DNA from: Elusimicrobiota bacterium
GTDB taxonomy: Bacteria; Elusimicrobiota; Elusimicrobia; Elusimicrobiales; Elusimicrobiaceae
Direction: 5' to 3'
Length of the DNA: 64,000 nucleotides
NCBI GenBank assembly: GCA_009778915.1
Contig: WRFH01000001.1
Coordinates: 124,001 to 188,000, forward strand
Shown one piece after another: positions 1-8,616 of the stretch. How positions within the stretch are numbered: the stretch's first letter is position 1; the number at the start of each line of letters is the position of its first letter. A program made the translations under genes and the position numbers. The notes under the pieces were generated by a model. It made no database searches, was not told the DNA's origin, and saw only the letters and a program-made list of their open reading frames with translations.

Positions 1-475
1 TGAACGGAATTTTTTTGGTTCTCCGCGCGTCCGCCAGCGCGGCGACTATTTTATTGGCAAGCACTAAAGTAATCGGCAGAAATTCAGGTGTTTCGTCCAC
101 GGCGTAGCCGACCATTAAACCCTGGTCTCCGGCGCCGCCGATATCAACGCCTTGGCTGATATCCGGCGACTGGCGGCCTATAACGTTTAAAATAGCGCAG
201 GTGTCCGCGTTAAAACCGTATTTCGGGTCCGTATAACCTATGCGCTTAATTTCTTCGCGCGCGATAGCATCAATATCCACCCACGTATTCGTGGTAATTT
301 CGCCGCCTATGACGACGAGGCCGCGCGTCACATATGTCTCGCACGCCACGCGCGCCGCTTTATCTTTGGCTAAAATGGCGTCTAAAACGGCGTCGGAAAC
401 CGCGTCGCACATTTTGTCCGGGTGGCCTTCGCCCACGGATTCGGACGTGAATAAGCACTTGCCTTTTTGTATCAT
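1..475 (-). CDS. metK: S-adenosylmethionine synthetase, N-terminal part (runs off the window)
   Basis: This is the first ~158 residues of methionine adenosyltransferase, which makes S-adenosylmethionine from methionine and ATP in the cytoplasm. I translated it by hand because the ORF track omits it (no stop inside the window). It begins MIQKGKCLFTSESVGEGHPD, and SESVGEGHPDK is the family's N-terminal ATP/methionine-binding signature. The metal-binding segment VGYAVDETPE is also present, and GGAGDQG matches the conserved GAGDQG loop. The start at 475 is the only sensible one, since the signature follows within a dozen residues as usual. It is divergent from xth with only 18 bases between the two start codons. 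There is no Shine-Dalgarno, but TATAAT lies exactly six bases upstream, so the message may be leaderless. Confidence 0.95.
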   Translation of the reverse strand, partial: MIQKGKCLFTSESVGEGHPDKMCDAVSDAVLDAILAKDKAARVACETYVTRGLVVIGGEITTNTWVDIDAIAREEIKRIGYTDPKYGFNADTCAILNVIGRQSPDISQGVDIGGAGDQGLMVGYAVDETPEFLPITLVLANKIVAALADARRTKKIPF

Positions 476-487
476 ATAGTTATTATA
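476..487 (-). promoter_or_regulatory. -10 box of metK, leaderless arrangement
   Basis: On the minus strand the sequence reads TATAAT, then aactat, then the metK ATG. A consensus -10 ending six bases before ATG places the transcription start at or next to the A of ATG. No purine-rich Shine-Dalgarno is present and no convincing -35 was seen. The assignment is from sequence only. Confidence 0.55.
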
Positions 488-493
488 ACATTT

Positions 494-1261
494 ATGACAA
501 AACGCTTTATATCTTGGAACGTAAACGGCCTGCGCGCGATAGAAAAAAAAGGGTTTTCCGCGTGGTTTAAAAAAGAAAGCCCGGACATTCTGGCTTTGCA
601 GGAAACAAAATCCGCGCCGGAGCAGCTGAGCGCCGCCCTGCGCGAGCCGCCGGGATATTTTGCTTATTTCAGCGTCGCTGGGAAAAAAGGTTACAGCGGC
701 ACGGCGGTATACACAAAAGAAAAACCGTTAAGCGTCAGCGAATCTATCGGCGACAAAAATTTAGACGGTGAGGGCAGAACCCTGGTCTTAGAATTTGAAA
801 CTTTTTATTTCTTAAATATTTATTATCCCAACGGCGGACAGGGGCCGCACAGGATAGATTATAAACTGCGTTTTTACGCGCAGTTTTTAAAACTGGCCAA
901 AGAACTGATGAAGAAAAAAACCGTGGTAATCTGCGGCGACGTCAACACCGCGCATAAGGAAATTGATTTGGCGAGGCCGAAAGAAAACGAGAAAAACACC
1001 GGCTTTCTGCCGGAAGAGCGCGCGTGGCTGGACAAATTTTTTACCAACGGGCTGACGGACACTTTCCGCCTGTTTAACGCGGACGGCGGCAATTATACCT
1101 GGTGGGATTACAAAACAAAAGCGCGGGAAAGGAACGTCGGCTGGAGAATAGATTATTTTTTCGTGGATACCGCGTCCGAGAAAAAAGTAAAAAAATCTTA
1201 TATCATGCCGGACGTGCAGGGTTCGGACCATTGTCCGATAGCGTTAGAGATTAATTTATGA
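494..1261 (+). CDS. xth: exodeoxyribonuclease III / AP endonuclease
   Basis: DNA-repair nuclease of the EEP (exonuclease-endonuclease-phosphatase) superfamily that cleaves DNA at abasic sites and degrades 3' ends. The 255-residue product is the usual ExoA/Xth length. Visible motifs in order are SWNVNGLRA (N-terminal Asn), LQETK (metal-binding Glu), GYSGTAVYTK, CGDVNTAH (Asp/Asn pair), GWRIDYF and the C-terminal GSDHCPI with the catalytic Asp-His. The ORF track starts at a TTG at 467, but the ATG at 494 fits the family because MTKRFISWNVNG places the first strand at the N-terminus. There is no Shine-Dalgarno; TATTAT seven bases upstream could serve as the -10 of a leaderless transcript. The 3' end overlaps the next gene by four bases. 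Confidence 0.95.
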   Translation: MTKRFISWNVNGLRAIEKKGFSAWFKKESPDILALQETKSAPEQLSAALREPPGYFAYFSVAGKKGYSGTAVYTKEKPLSVSESIGDKNLDGEGRTLVLEFETFYFLNIYYPNGGQGPHRIDYKLRFYAQFLKLAKELMKKKTVVICGDVNTAHKEIDLARPKENEKNTGFLPEERAWLDKFFTNGLTDTFRLFNADGGNYTWWDYKTKARERNVGWRIDYFFVDTASEKKVKKSYIMPDVQGSDHCPIALEINL

Positions 1262-2001
1262 CGATATCAGTAATAATGATAACCAAAAACGAAGAGCGCA
1301 ATATCGCCGCGGCGCTGGACAGCGTCAAAGGTTTTGCCGACGAGATTGTCATAGTTGACGGCTATTCGACGGATAAAACGGTTGAAATCGCCCGCGGTTA
1401 CGGCGCGAAAATAACGGAGAAAACTTTTGTCTCTTTTAAAGACCAAAAAGGAGCCGCTCTTGCCGCCGCGACTAAAGACTGGGTGCTAAATTTAGACGCC
1501 GACGAAACATTGGGAGACGCGCTTAAAGCGGAAATTTTGGAAACAATAAAAGATACAAAATACAACGGTTTTTATCTGCCGTCTTCAAATATTTTTTTAG
1601 GCCGGCGCATGAAATGGGGTTCGCTTAGGGGGGATTATAAACTGCGTCTTGCGCGGCGCGCTGCCGCTTCTTATGAGGGAGGCAAAGTGCATGAGGTGCT
1701 GAGCGTCCCCGGCGTTACGCCGAAACTCAAAAACCCGCTCAGCCATACTCCTTACCGCGACATACGCCATTATTTTGAAAAGTTTAATTCTTACACTTCT
1801 CTAGGCGCGGAAAGCATGCATGAAAAAGGCAAAAAATTTAATCCTCTTCAAATGCTGCGCCCGTTTTGGGAATTTTTCAGATTATATATAATACGCCTGG
1901 GTTTTTTAGACGGATACCAGGGTTTTTTGTGGGCGTCGTTTTCCAGTTTTTACCCTTTTGTAAAGTACGCCAAACTTTGGGAGCTTAACAGAAAACGCTA
2001 A
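1258..2001 (+). CDS. family 2 glycosyltransferase (WaaE/KdtX-like)
   Basis: Likely a cytoplasmic, membrane-associated inverting glycosyltransferase that adds a sugar to lipopolysaccharide core or another surface glycan. The GT-A fold is seen in ISVIMITKNEERNI at the N-terminus, the DGYSTDKT segment and NLDADETLG, whose Asp-x-Asp binds the metal of the sugar nucleotide. The 247-residue length and the C-terminal aromatic/hydrophobic segment (FRLYIIRLGFLDGYQGF) resemble the WaaE/KdtX group of LPS core glucosyltransferases. It is translationally coupled to xth through a four-base ATGA overlap. It ends convergently on murG with a three-base overlap and no terminator between them. The family is sure; the acceptor is inferred. 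Confidence 0.85.
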   Translation: MTISVIMITKNEERNIAAALDSVKGFADEIVIVDGYSTDKTVEIARGYGAKITEKTFVSFKDQKGAALAAATKDWVLNLDADETLGDALKAEILETIKDTKYNGFYLPSSNIFLGRRMKWGSLRGDYKLRLARRAAASYEGGKVHEVLSVPGVTPKLKNPLSHTPYRDIRHYFEKFNSYTSLGAESMHEKGKKFNPLQMLRPFWEFFRLYIIRLGFLDGYQGFLWASFSSFYPFVKYAKLWELNRKR

Positions 2002-3083
2002 AGTTTTTCCACTTCGTCGGCTATAATCTGCGCGGATTTAAGCGGGTCCGGCAGTTCCAAAACCTCAAACCCGCGTTCCATAAATTCCAGAATATTTTTA
2101 TTCTTCGCCACGCCGGAAATGTAGTCGTATAACTGCGAAGAAAGATTTTCGTTTTCAATAAAAAGTTCCGCGCAGCCGGCTTTTTTCAGCACGGTGCCGT
2201 TATAATACTGGTGATTATCCGCAGCGTAAGGATAGGGCACCAGAACCGCCGGTTTGCGGCACGCGTAAAGTTCCGCGATAGTGCTCGCGCCGCTCCTGCA
2301 AACCACAAAATCCGCCGCGTGCATTAAAAAATAAATGTCGTGGCAGTAGGCAAACAGACGTATATTCCTGAAACCGCGGTATTCCTGTTTTAACCTTTCA
2401 TAACCCTTGTCGCCGCTTATGTGGACAAACTGCACGGTATTATTTTTTCTGACGATTTTTTTTGCGGCTTTGCTCACCGCGATATTTAACTGCTTGCTGC
2501 CCTGCGAACCGCCGAAAACAAGAATTGTCGCCAGTTTAGCGTCCAGCCCGCGGCCGGCCAGAATTTCGGCTTTATTATAAGGCAGGCCGAACTCAGGACG
2601 TATAGGAGTGCCGACGAGTTTTGTGTTTCTGATATTGTCCGACGTCGGTAACCCGAGCAAAAACAGATTTGTGAATTTAGAACAAACTTTGTTCGCAAGG
2701 CCGATTTTGGTATTTGAATCATGGACGGCGCTTTTAATTCCTTTGAGCCGCGCCCAAAGAATAAGCGGGAAAGAAATGTATCCGCCCATGCCGACGCAGA
2801 CGTCCGGCTTAAAATTTTTGATTATGACGGCGGTCTGTACCATCGAGATGCACAGCTTGCAGCCGAAAATAAAATATTTGAAAGGATTTAAAGAGCGCGG
2901 CAGCCCGGTGAAATTTATTTGTTTGTAACTAAAACCGTTTCTTTCAAGCGTTTTTATCGCGAGGTCGCCTTTTCTGACGATAAATAAAACTTCATGCCCT
3001 CTTTTCCGCAGTTCTTTACCGAGTGAGAACCCCGGATAAAAGTGGCCGCCCGTTCCGCCGGAAGCTATTATAAATCTCTTCAT
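1998..3083 (-). CDS. murG: UDP-GlcNAc:lipid I N-acetylglucosaminyltransferase MurG
   Basis: Adds GlcNAc to lipid I to make lipid II on the inner face of the cytoplasmic membrane. The N-terminal IASGGTGGHFYPG is the MurG glycine-rich loop. GMGGYISFPL and HDSNTKIGLANK match the first-domain acceptor region, LVFGGSQGSKQLN is the hinge/donor loop, and CRSGASTIAEL with PYPYAADNHQ is the UDP-GlcNAc site. The length of 361 residues is normal. It is the last gene of the long minus-strand division/cell-wall operon, five bases after ftsW. murC and murB, which often follow, are absent here, and the next gene is convergent. Confidence 0.97.
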   Translation of the reverse strand: MKRFIIASGGTGGHFYPGFSLGKELRKRGHEVLFIVRKGDLAIKTLERNGFSYKQINFTGLPRSLNPFKYFIFGCKLCISMVQTAVIIKNFKPDVCVGMGGYISFPLILWARLKGIKSAVHDSNTKIGLANKVCSKFTNLFLLGLPTSDNIRNTKLVGTPIRPEFGLPYNKAEILAGRGLDAKLATILVFGGSQGSKQLNIAVSKAAKKIVRKNNTVQFVHISGDKGYERLKQEYRGFRNIRLFAYCHDIYFLMHAADFVVCRSGASTIAELYACRKPAVLVPYPYAADNHQYYNGTVLKKAGCAELFIENENLSSQLYDYISGVAKNKNILEFMERGFEVLELPDPLKSAQIIADEVEKL

Positions 3084-3087
3084 TTCA

Positions 3088-4245
3088 TTAAACCCTCTCT
3101 TTCAAGTTTGCCTTCTCAACAGCGGAAATGTTAAACAGAATTCCCATCATTGCCATAGTCACCAGCACCGAGGAACCGCCGTAAGAAAAAAACGGCAGCG
3201 GCAGACCTTTTGTCGGCAGCAGGCCGACGGCCACGCCCATATTTAAAAAGGCCTGCAGCGTTATAGTCAGCGTTATGCCGAGCGCGAGCATTGAGTTAAA
3301 AGTATTTTTCGCGCGCCGCGCGACTTTTATCCCGCGTATCAGCATCCACGCGAAAAGCGCCACTATTATCAACGCGCCGAACATGCCGGCTTCTTCGGCG
3401 ATAATCGCGAAAATAAAATCAGTATGCGCGGCCGGCAGATACTGCAGTTTAAGTTCAGAATTACCCAAACCTTTGCCGAACCACCCGCCGGAACCTATCG
3501 CTAAAAAAGACTGGAAAAGCTGGTACCCGCTGGAATCCGACGCGGTTTCCGGCGACAGAAAAGAAAACAGACGTTTCATTCTGTAGGAATAAAATATCAT
3601 CTGGTGCAGCGCCACCGGTATGGCGCAGGCCAGAATTAAAAGCAGATGTTTTAAACGCGCGCCCGCCGTGTAAAGCATTAAAAACACGACGGCGAACAAA
3701 AGCGCCGGCGTGCCGAGTTCCGGCGCCAGCATCATAAGGCCCAGCGTCACGGCGGTCAAGACAAGCGGGGGGACGATTACGTTAAAAGATTTGCTTATGC
3801 TTGCGGAAATATTGTCCAGATAATACGCTATATAAATAATGAGCGCGGGTTTCGCGACTTCCGACGGCTGCAGATTGAAAAACCCCAGATTTATCCACCG
3901 GTGGACGTTGGCGACTTTAGGTGTAAAAAGCACAAACACCAGCAAAAACCACGCGCCGTATAAAATAAACATGGGATTAATTTTTTTTTGCAGCCGCAGA
4001 TAATACTGGCTTAAAAACGCCGCGGCTATAAGCCCCAGGCCGCCGAAAATAAGCTGCCTTTTAAATAACGCGCCGGACTCAAACGCGCTGGAAGAATAAG
4101 TAAACACAAGGCCGAAAAGCATCAGCGTGAACATTATAATCAGCAGATTTCTATCCGGCATAAGAAAGCGCGTCTTGGGCGGCGCCTCAGTATTTTTTTT
4201 GGGCGCTTTGACGGGTTTGAGAAGGTAAACTTTATCTTTTGTCAT
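3088..4245 (-). CDS. ftsW: SEDS peptidoglycan glycosyltransferase FtsW
   Basis: Integral membrane SEDS-family polymerase that extends septal glycan strands from lipid II together with the cognate class B PBP (FtsI, same operon). The 385-residue protein has a basic cytoplasmic N-terminal tail (about 30 residues) and then roughly ten hydrophobic segments. Family motifs include HRWINLGFFNLQPSEVAKPA, the large-loop segment with SGYQLFQSFLAIGSGG, FIFAIIAEEAG, and PLPFFSYGGSS near the C-terminus. It overlaps mraY by four bases. MurD, which usually sits between mraY and ftsW, is not present. Confidence 0.95.
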   Translation of the reverse strand: MTKDKVYLLKPVKAPKKNTEAPPKTRFLMPDRNLLIIMFTLMLFGLVFTYSSSAFESGALFKRQLIFGGLGLIAAAFLSQYYLRLQKKINPMFILYGAWFLLVFVLFTPKVANVHRWINLGFFNLQPSEVAKPALIIYIAYYLDNISASISKSFNVIVPPLVLTAVTLGLMMLAPELGTPALLFAVVFLMLYTAGARLKHLLLILACAIPVALHQMIFYSYRMKRLFSFLSPETASDSSGYQLFQSFLAIGSGGWFGKGLGNSELKLQYLPAAHTDFIFAIIAEEAGMFGALIIVALFAWMLIRGIKVARRAKNTFNSMLALGITLTITLQAFLNMGVAVGLLPTKGLPLPFFSYGGSSVLVTMAMMGILFNISAVEKANLKERV

Positions 4246-5327
4246 CTGATTTTAAGGGACGCCAGAGACAACAGCGTAAGCATTATTCCTATAATCCAAA
4301 AACGGACGGTGACTTTCGGCTCCGCCCAGCCTTTAAGTTCAAAATGGTGGTGCAGAGGAGCCATTTTAAAAAGCCTTTTGCCGCCGGTCGCGCGGAAATA
4401 TAACATTTGCAGCATCACCGACAAAGTTTCCGCGACGAAAATTCCGCCGGCCAGAGGCAGCAAAAGTTCCTGCTTGACGCATAAAGCGGAAACGCCCAAA
4501 ACGCCGCCTAAAAAAAGCGAGCTGGTATCCCCCATAAAAACCTGCGCCGGATAAGTGTTGTACCACAAAAACCCTAAACACGCGCCCAAAAGCGCGCACA
4601 GAAATACGGTTATTTCGCCGGCGCCCGGTACGTAAATTATTTTAAGATATTCGGCAAAATTTATGTTGCCGGCAAGATAAGCGAAAATAGCGTAAGTGCC
4701 GGCGCATAAAATCATGGAACCCGCCGCCAGCCCGTCCAGTCCGTCGGTAAGATTGGTCGCGTTTGAGGAGCCGACTATCAAAAGCATTGCGAAAATCAGA
4801 TAAAAAAATGACAGGTTTATAAAAAGCTGGTTAAAAAACGGCACGCTTAATTTAGAAATATAGGCCGCGTTCGGCGGATACATAGTCAGAAAAAACACGA
4901 CGACAAATGACGTCAAAATCTGTAAAGTAAATTTAACCCACGACGGCGCGCCCTGCGGATTTTTTTTAACAAGTTTCGTATAATCGTCCGCGATTCCGGC
5001 GGCGGAAAGCATGACTGTCGTAAAAGAAAGCAGCCATATATAACGGCTGTCCAGCCGCGCCCACAGCAGCACCGTTACCAGCAGCGAAACAAGTATCATA
5101 ACGCCGCCCATAGTCGGCGTGCCTTGTTTGCTGAGGTGGGACGCCGGCCCGTCGGCGCGCTGGTACTGCTGAATTTTGTAGGATGAAAGTTTTCTGATTA
5201 CCGCCGGGCCTATAAATAAAACTAAGATAAGCGCCGTAAAAATAGCTCCGCCCGCGCGGAAAGTGATATAGCTGAAAAGATTTAAAAAACTTATATCGTG
5301 TTTGAGAAGAGACAAATAATATAGCAT
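4242..5327 (-). CDS. mraY: phospho-MurNAc-pentapeptide transferase MraY
   Basis: Transfers phospho-MurNAc-pentapeptide to undecaprenyl phosphate to make lipid I, the first membrane step of peptidoglycan synthesis. The 361-residue polytopic protein shows the family motifs GTPTMGG, GIADDYTK (Asp pair), NATNLTDGLDGLAAG, FMGDTSSLFLGG and the cytoplasmic APLHHHFELKGW. The start ATG lies one base from the murF stop. The flanking order murF-mraY-ftsW follows the classical dcw cluster except for the missing murD. Confidence 0.97.
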   Translation of the reverse strand: MLYYLSLLKHDISFLNLFSYITFRAGGAIFTALILVLFIGPAVIRKLSSYKIQQYQRADGPASHLSKQGTPTMGGVMILVSLLVTVLLWARLDSRYIWLLSFTTVMLSAAGIADDYTKLVKKNPQGAPSWVKFTLQILTSFVVVFFLTMYPPNAAYISKLSVPFFNQLFINLSFFYLIFAMLLIVGSSNATNLTDGLDGLAAGSMILCAGTYAIFAYLAGNINFAEYLKIIYVPGAGEITVFLCALLGACLGFLWYNTYPAQVFMGDTSSLFLGGVLGVSALCVKQELLLPLAGGIFVAETLSVMLQMLYFRATGGKRLFKMAPLHHHFELKGWAEPKVTVRFWIIGIMLTLLSLASLKIR

Positions 5328-6671
5328 CTAGAACTCCTTAAAAATATTTTCAAAATTCATCGAGCGCGACGCTTTTACAAGGCATGTCCCGCCGTTTTTA
5401 AGCGCGTTTTTTAAATCCGCCAGCCAGTCTTTGTAATATAAAGAATATTTTACATTTATATTCGGGTGTTTTGCGCGCAGAATTTCCGCCGCCGCCGCCA
5501 TTTCCGGGCCGGACAGGAAAACAGTTTCAATTTTATTTTCCGCCAGCTGCTCCGCCGCCGCCGCGTGGTATTTGGCGGAGTGCGCGCCCAGTTCTTTCAT
5601 GTCGCCCAGCACGGCGATAAGCGGCTTGGTTTTTTCTTTAGCAAGCAGCGTTATGGCGTTTTCCATAGACGCGGGATTAGCGTTATAACAGTCTAAAATA
5701 AAAGTCGCTCCGCCGTGTTTTACGCGCTGCATACGCATGGGCATAGGTTCGTAATTTTTAAGCCCGCGTTCAAGATTGTCTTTGAACAAACCCAGCGCTA
5801 TCGCACCCGCGCAGGCCGCGGCCGCGTTTAATTTATTGTGGCGTTCAAAGTTCAGGCCGAAAGAAAAAACTTCGTCTTTATAAATAAATTCAAAATTTTC
5901 TTTGTCCGATATTTTCAAATCCGCGCCGTCGGAAAATCCAAAAGTTATCGCGCGGCCTTTGTAAGTGTTTTTTAAATTTTTAAGCATGTCGTCGTCAAGA
6001 TTGTAAACCAATGTACCGCCTGGGTTTAGCGCGGCGGCAAGCTCGGTTTTTGTGTCATAAACTGTTTGTAAATTTTTAAAAAATTCAAGGTGCGCGGCGG
6101 AAATATTTGTAATTATGCCGACGTCGGGCGCCGCCGGCGCCGCTATTTCCGCGATATCGCCTTTTTTGGACGCGCCCAGTTCGAACACGCCGTATTTATC
6201 GTCCGGCGTAATTTCCAAAAGCGAAAAAGGCAGACCGAACTGATTGTTTAAATTGCCCATATTCGCGCGGGTTTGCCCGGCGGTTTTGCATATGGACAGC
6301 AGCATTTGTTTCGTCGTGCTTTTGCCGTTTGAGCCGGTTATCGCGGCAAGCTTTAAATTCATTTCCCGGCGGTGCCAGCCGGCGACAGTTTGCAGAGCGG
6401 CAAGAGCGTTTGACACTTTGACAAAAGCCGTATTTTTAAAATCCAGATTTTCCGCGCGCTCGGCCACGACGGCGGCGGCGCCTTTGTTAATGACATCCTG
6501 CAAAAAATCATTGGCGTCAAATTTTCCGCCTTTTAACGCCCAGAAATTCTGCCCGGCGGTTAAGACGCGGCTGTCAGTCGCGAAAGTTTTAAAAGGCGTC
6601 TTCGGGTTTCCGTTAACAATTTTACCGCCGGTAATTTTAGCCAAATGTTCCAAAGTCAAATTTAAATTCAT
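5328..6671 (-). CDS. murF: UDP-MurNAc-tripeptide:D-Ala-D-Ala ligase MurF
   Basis: Cytoplasmic Mur ligase that adds the D-Ala-D-Ala dipeptide to UDP-MurNAc-tripeptide. The 447 residues show an N-terminal uracil-binding domain (TDSRVLTAGQNFWALKG), the ATP-binding P-loop ITGSNGKSTTK near residue 110, the central EITPDDKYGVFELGASKKG typical of MurF rather than MurE, and the C-terminal ligase domain with LDCYNANPASME and VLGDMKELG. The Shine-Dalgarno CGGAG lies just before the ATG. The gene directly follows ftsI; murE is not between them. Confidence 0.95.
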   Translation of the reverse strand: MNLNLTLEHLAKITGGKIVNGNPKTPFKTFATDSRVLTAGQNFWALKGGKFDANDFLQDVINKGAAAVVAERAENLDFKNTAFVKVSNALAALQTVAGWHRREMNLKLAAITGSNGKSTTKQMLLSICKTAGQTRANMGNLNNQFGLPFSLLEITPDDKYGVFELGASKKGDIAEIAAPAAPDVGIITNISAAHLEFFKNLQTVYDTKTELAAALNPGGTLVYNLDDDMLKNLKNTYKGRAITFGFSDGADLKISDKENFEFIYKDEVFSFGLNFERHNKLNAAAACAGAIALGLFKDNLERGLKNYEPMPMRMQRVKHGGATFILDCYNANPASMENAITLLAKEKTKPLIAVLGDMKELGAHSAKYHAAAAEQLAENKIETVFLSGPEMAAAAEILRAKHPNINVKYSLYYKDWLADLKNALKNGGTCLVKASRSMNFENIFKEF

Positions 6672-6681
6672 ACAATCTCCG

Positions 6682-6732
6682 TTATTTTAAAGACGCGGGG
6701 TCATCAGGTTCCACGCCGTAAAAAGAAACTAG
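6682..6732 (-). other. orphaned ftsI C-terminal codons after an apparent one-base deletion
   Basis: Reading one base back (-1) at the ftsI stop gives LVSFYGVEPDDPASLK followed by TAA at 6682-6684, eleven bases before the murF start. Class B PBPs commonly end with a segment of this kind (an FAEIA helix followed by hydrophobic-x-x-GV-x-PD). The present frame instead stops right after EIASN. The simplest reading is that one C was lost at about 6732, either in the genome or in the assembly. No classical slippery heptamer is present, so programmed frameshifting is less likely. Confidence 0.5.
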
Positions 6733-8366
6733 TTAGACGCGATTTCCGCAAACGCCGGCGCCGCGCTCGACGCGCCGAAAATAGGTTTTTCCGGCTGGTC
6801 CAATACTATCAAAATAGTAAACGCCGGGCGCGACGCCGGCAAAAACCCGCAGAAAGAAACTATGTGGCTGGCCTTGGCGTAACCGTCGCTTCCCAGTTTT
6901 TCCGCCGTGCCAGTTTTACCGGCGACGGTATACCCCGGCACGGCGGCTTTTTTGCCCGTGCCTTTTGTCACGACGTTCTGCAAAAGCCCGTTCATTAATT
7001 TAACCGTCTGCGGTTTGATGACGGTTCTTATTTTATTGGGTTTGGCCGTGTAAGTCGGCTCGCCGTCAGGCTCCGTGATTTTGCTTATTATATGCGGCTG
7101 CATCAAAAAACCGCCGTTGGCGATAGCGCTGTAGGCGTTGACAAGCTGTATTCCCGTCAGAGAAATGCCGTAGCCGTAGCCGGCGGTCGCCGTGTCAACC
7201 TTTGTCCATTTATCATACGGGCGCACGGTGCCCCTCGCCTCGCCCTGAAAGCCCACGTCCGTCTTTGTCCCGAAACCGTACGCGCGTATATAATAGAAAA
7301 AATCTTTAGCGCCAAGATTTACCGCTAACCGCGCTGCGCCGCGGTTGGAAGACACTTCAAGCATCTGGCTTATCGTCATAGATTTGGTTTTCAAATGCGG
7401 GTCCTTAACTGTAAAACCAGGGGCGACGGCCCACGTATTATCATCATCAAAAGTCAAATAGTCGTCCGGTTTTGCGGAGCCGCTGTCCAGCGCAGATGAC
7501 GTGGTGATTGCTTTGAACGTCGAGCCCGGCTCATACGTAAACTGGAAAGGCAGCGACTGGCCGTCCTGCACCGGGTAAGACGCGGCGGCTATTATAAAAC
7601 CCGTATTCGGGTCCTGCACAATGGCCATGCCGCGCTGCGCGCCGTTGGTGACGACGTATCTCTTCAAAATGTCTTCCATATAATACTGAATGGCGGAATT
7701 TATCGTCAGATACACGTCTGAAATATGTTCTTCTTCTTTCATTCCGCGCTCGTAAATTATCTGGCCTCTGCGCGCGCGCATAGCGCGCTTACGGCCGATG
7801 TCCTGGCTGAGTTCTTTGTTAAAAAGCTGCTCTATGCCGGATAAACCCATATTTTTTGAATTCGCCGCGCCTATTAAATCTAAAGCCATGTCGCCGTAAG
7901 GACGTATTCTGTCATACTCCGGGCTGAGTTCTATGCCGGTCAGATTATTTTTCTGTATCGCTTCCGTAAGTTCCGTGTAAACGGCGGGTTTAATTTTTTT
8001 GTCGACGTAAAAAAAGTTGTCTTTGGTTTTCCAGTCTTTTAAAATATCGTTTTTTGGAATTTTTAAGACGGAGGACAAAACGCTGACGGCCGCGTCTTTG
8101 TCGTTGACGTATTTTTTAAGCACCGCGCAAGAGTGGGTGCGCAGGCTTTCGGCCAGAATATTCCCGTTTACGTCTAAAATATTGCCGCGGATTCTGTCCT
8201 CCGCCAGATAAGCGTAAATGGATTTTTCCGTTTTTTCCGTCAGTTCCTCATGCTTAAAAGTCTGCAGATAAAAAAGCCGCGACGCCACGAAGAGCGCCGG
8301 CAGCAGGCACAGCGCGCCGCATATTTTAAGACGCATTTTTGTGTTATAAGAAAACTCAGTCATCAT
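6729..8366 (-). CDS. ftsI: septal penicillin-binding protein FtsI (class B PBP), possibly truncated
   Basis: Periplasmic DD-transpeptidase, anchored by one N-terminal membrane helix, that cross-links septal peptidoglycan with FtsW. The 545-residue product has an N-terminal helix (about residues 12-30), the dimerisation domain opening RIRGNILDVNGNILAES, and a transpeptidase domain. The active-site motifs are STFK (near 280), SSN (near 340) and KTGTAEK (near 484). There is no PASTA domain. The C-terminus stops at EIASN; the family's last ~16 residues are encoded immediately downstream in the -1 frame, which suggests a frameshift that should barely affect catalysis. It overlaps the ftsL-like gene by 11 bases. 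murE, the usual next gene, is absent. Confidence 0.93.
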   Translation of the reverse strand: MMTEFSYNTKMRLKICGALCLLPALFVASRLFYLQTFKHEELTEKTEKSIYAYLAEDRIRGNILDVNGNILAESLRTHSCAVLKKYVNDKDAAVSVLSSVLKIPKNDILKDWKTKDNFFYVDKKIKPAVYTELTEAIQKNNLTGIELSPEYDRIRPYGDMALDLIGAANSKNMGLSGIEQLFNKELSQDIGRKRAMRARRGQIIYERGMKEEEHISDVYLTINSAIQYYMEDILKRYVVTNGAQRGMAIVQDPNTGFIIAAASYPVQDGQSLPFQFTYEPGSTFKAITTSSALDSGSAKPDDYLTFDDDNTWAVAPGFTVKDPHLKTKSMTISQMLEVSSNRGAARLAVNLGAKDFFYYIRAYGFGTKTDVGFQGEARGTVRPYDKWTKVDTATAGYGYGISLTGIQLVNAYSAIANGGFLMQPHIISKITEPDGEPTYTAKPNKIRTVIKPQTVKLMNGLLQNVVTKGTGKKAAVPGYTVAGKTGTAEKLGSDGYAKASHIVSFCGFLPASRPAFTILIVLDQPEKPIFGASSAAPAFAEIASN

Positions 8367-8616
8367 CTTTAATTACCGCTATGTTTTTAACCGGCGTCAG
8401 CTGCATATTAAGTTTTTCCCGCGCGGCGGTATCTATGGCCGCGGGCGAAGTTAAAACGTTTATTCTGTATCTCAGGTACTGGTTTTGCGCTTCTTTGAGG
8501 GAAACTTCCTGTTCCAGCCGCGCGACTTCTATGCCGAGCCGCCTCTCTTCGACGCGCTGCACGGCGAGTATCAGACAAAATAAAGCCGTTATGAATAACC
8601 AAATAAATATTCTCAT
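8356..8616 (-). CDS. ftsL: FtsL-like cell-division protein
   Basis: Small bitopic protein of 86 residues: a single N-terminal membrane helix (about residues 3-19), then a coiled-coil stretch rich in Glu/Leu (VEERRLGIEVARLEQEVSLK), then a short periplasmic tail. FtsL proteins are poorly conserved, so the call rests mainly on position between rsmH and ftsI, on size, and on the helix plus coiled-coil layout. The closing INVLTSPAAIDTAAREKLNM resembles the FtsL/DivIC tail. It overlaps rsmH by four bases (ATGA) and ftsI by 11, so its translation is tightly coupled. It presumably scaffolds FtsW-FtsI with FtsB/FtsQ, which are not in the window. Confidence 0.8.
   Translation of the reverse strand: MRIFIWLFITALFCLILAVQRVEERRLGIEVARLEQEVSLKEAQNQYLRYRINVLTSPAAIDTAAREKLNMQLTPVKNIAVIKDDD

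Noticed and set aside
6672-6728. A possible small murE remnant between ftsI and murF
   Set aside because: The 57-base gap encodes only the displaced FtsI tail; no Mur ligase motif is present.
6729-6735. Programmed -1 frameshift at the end of ftsI
   Set aside because: The sequence TCTAACTAG is not a classical slippery heptamer and no downstream stem-loop is evident; a single-base deletion is simpler.
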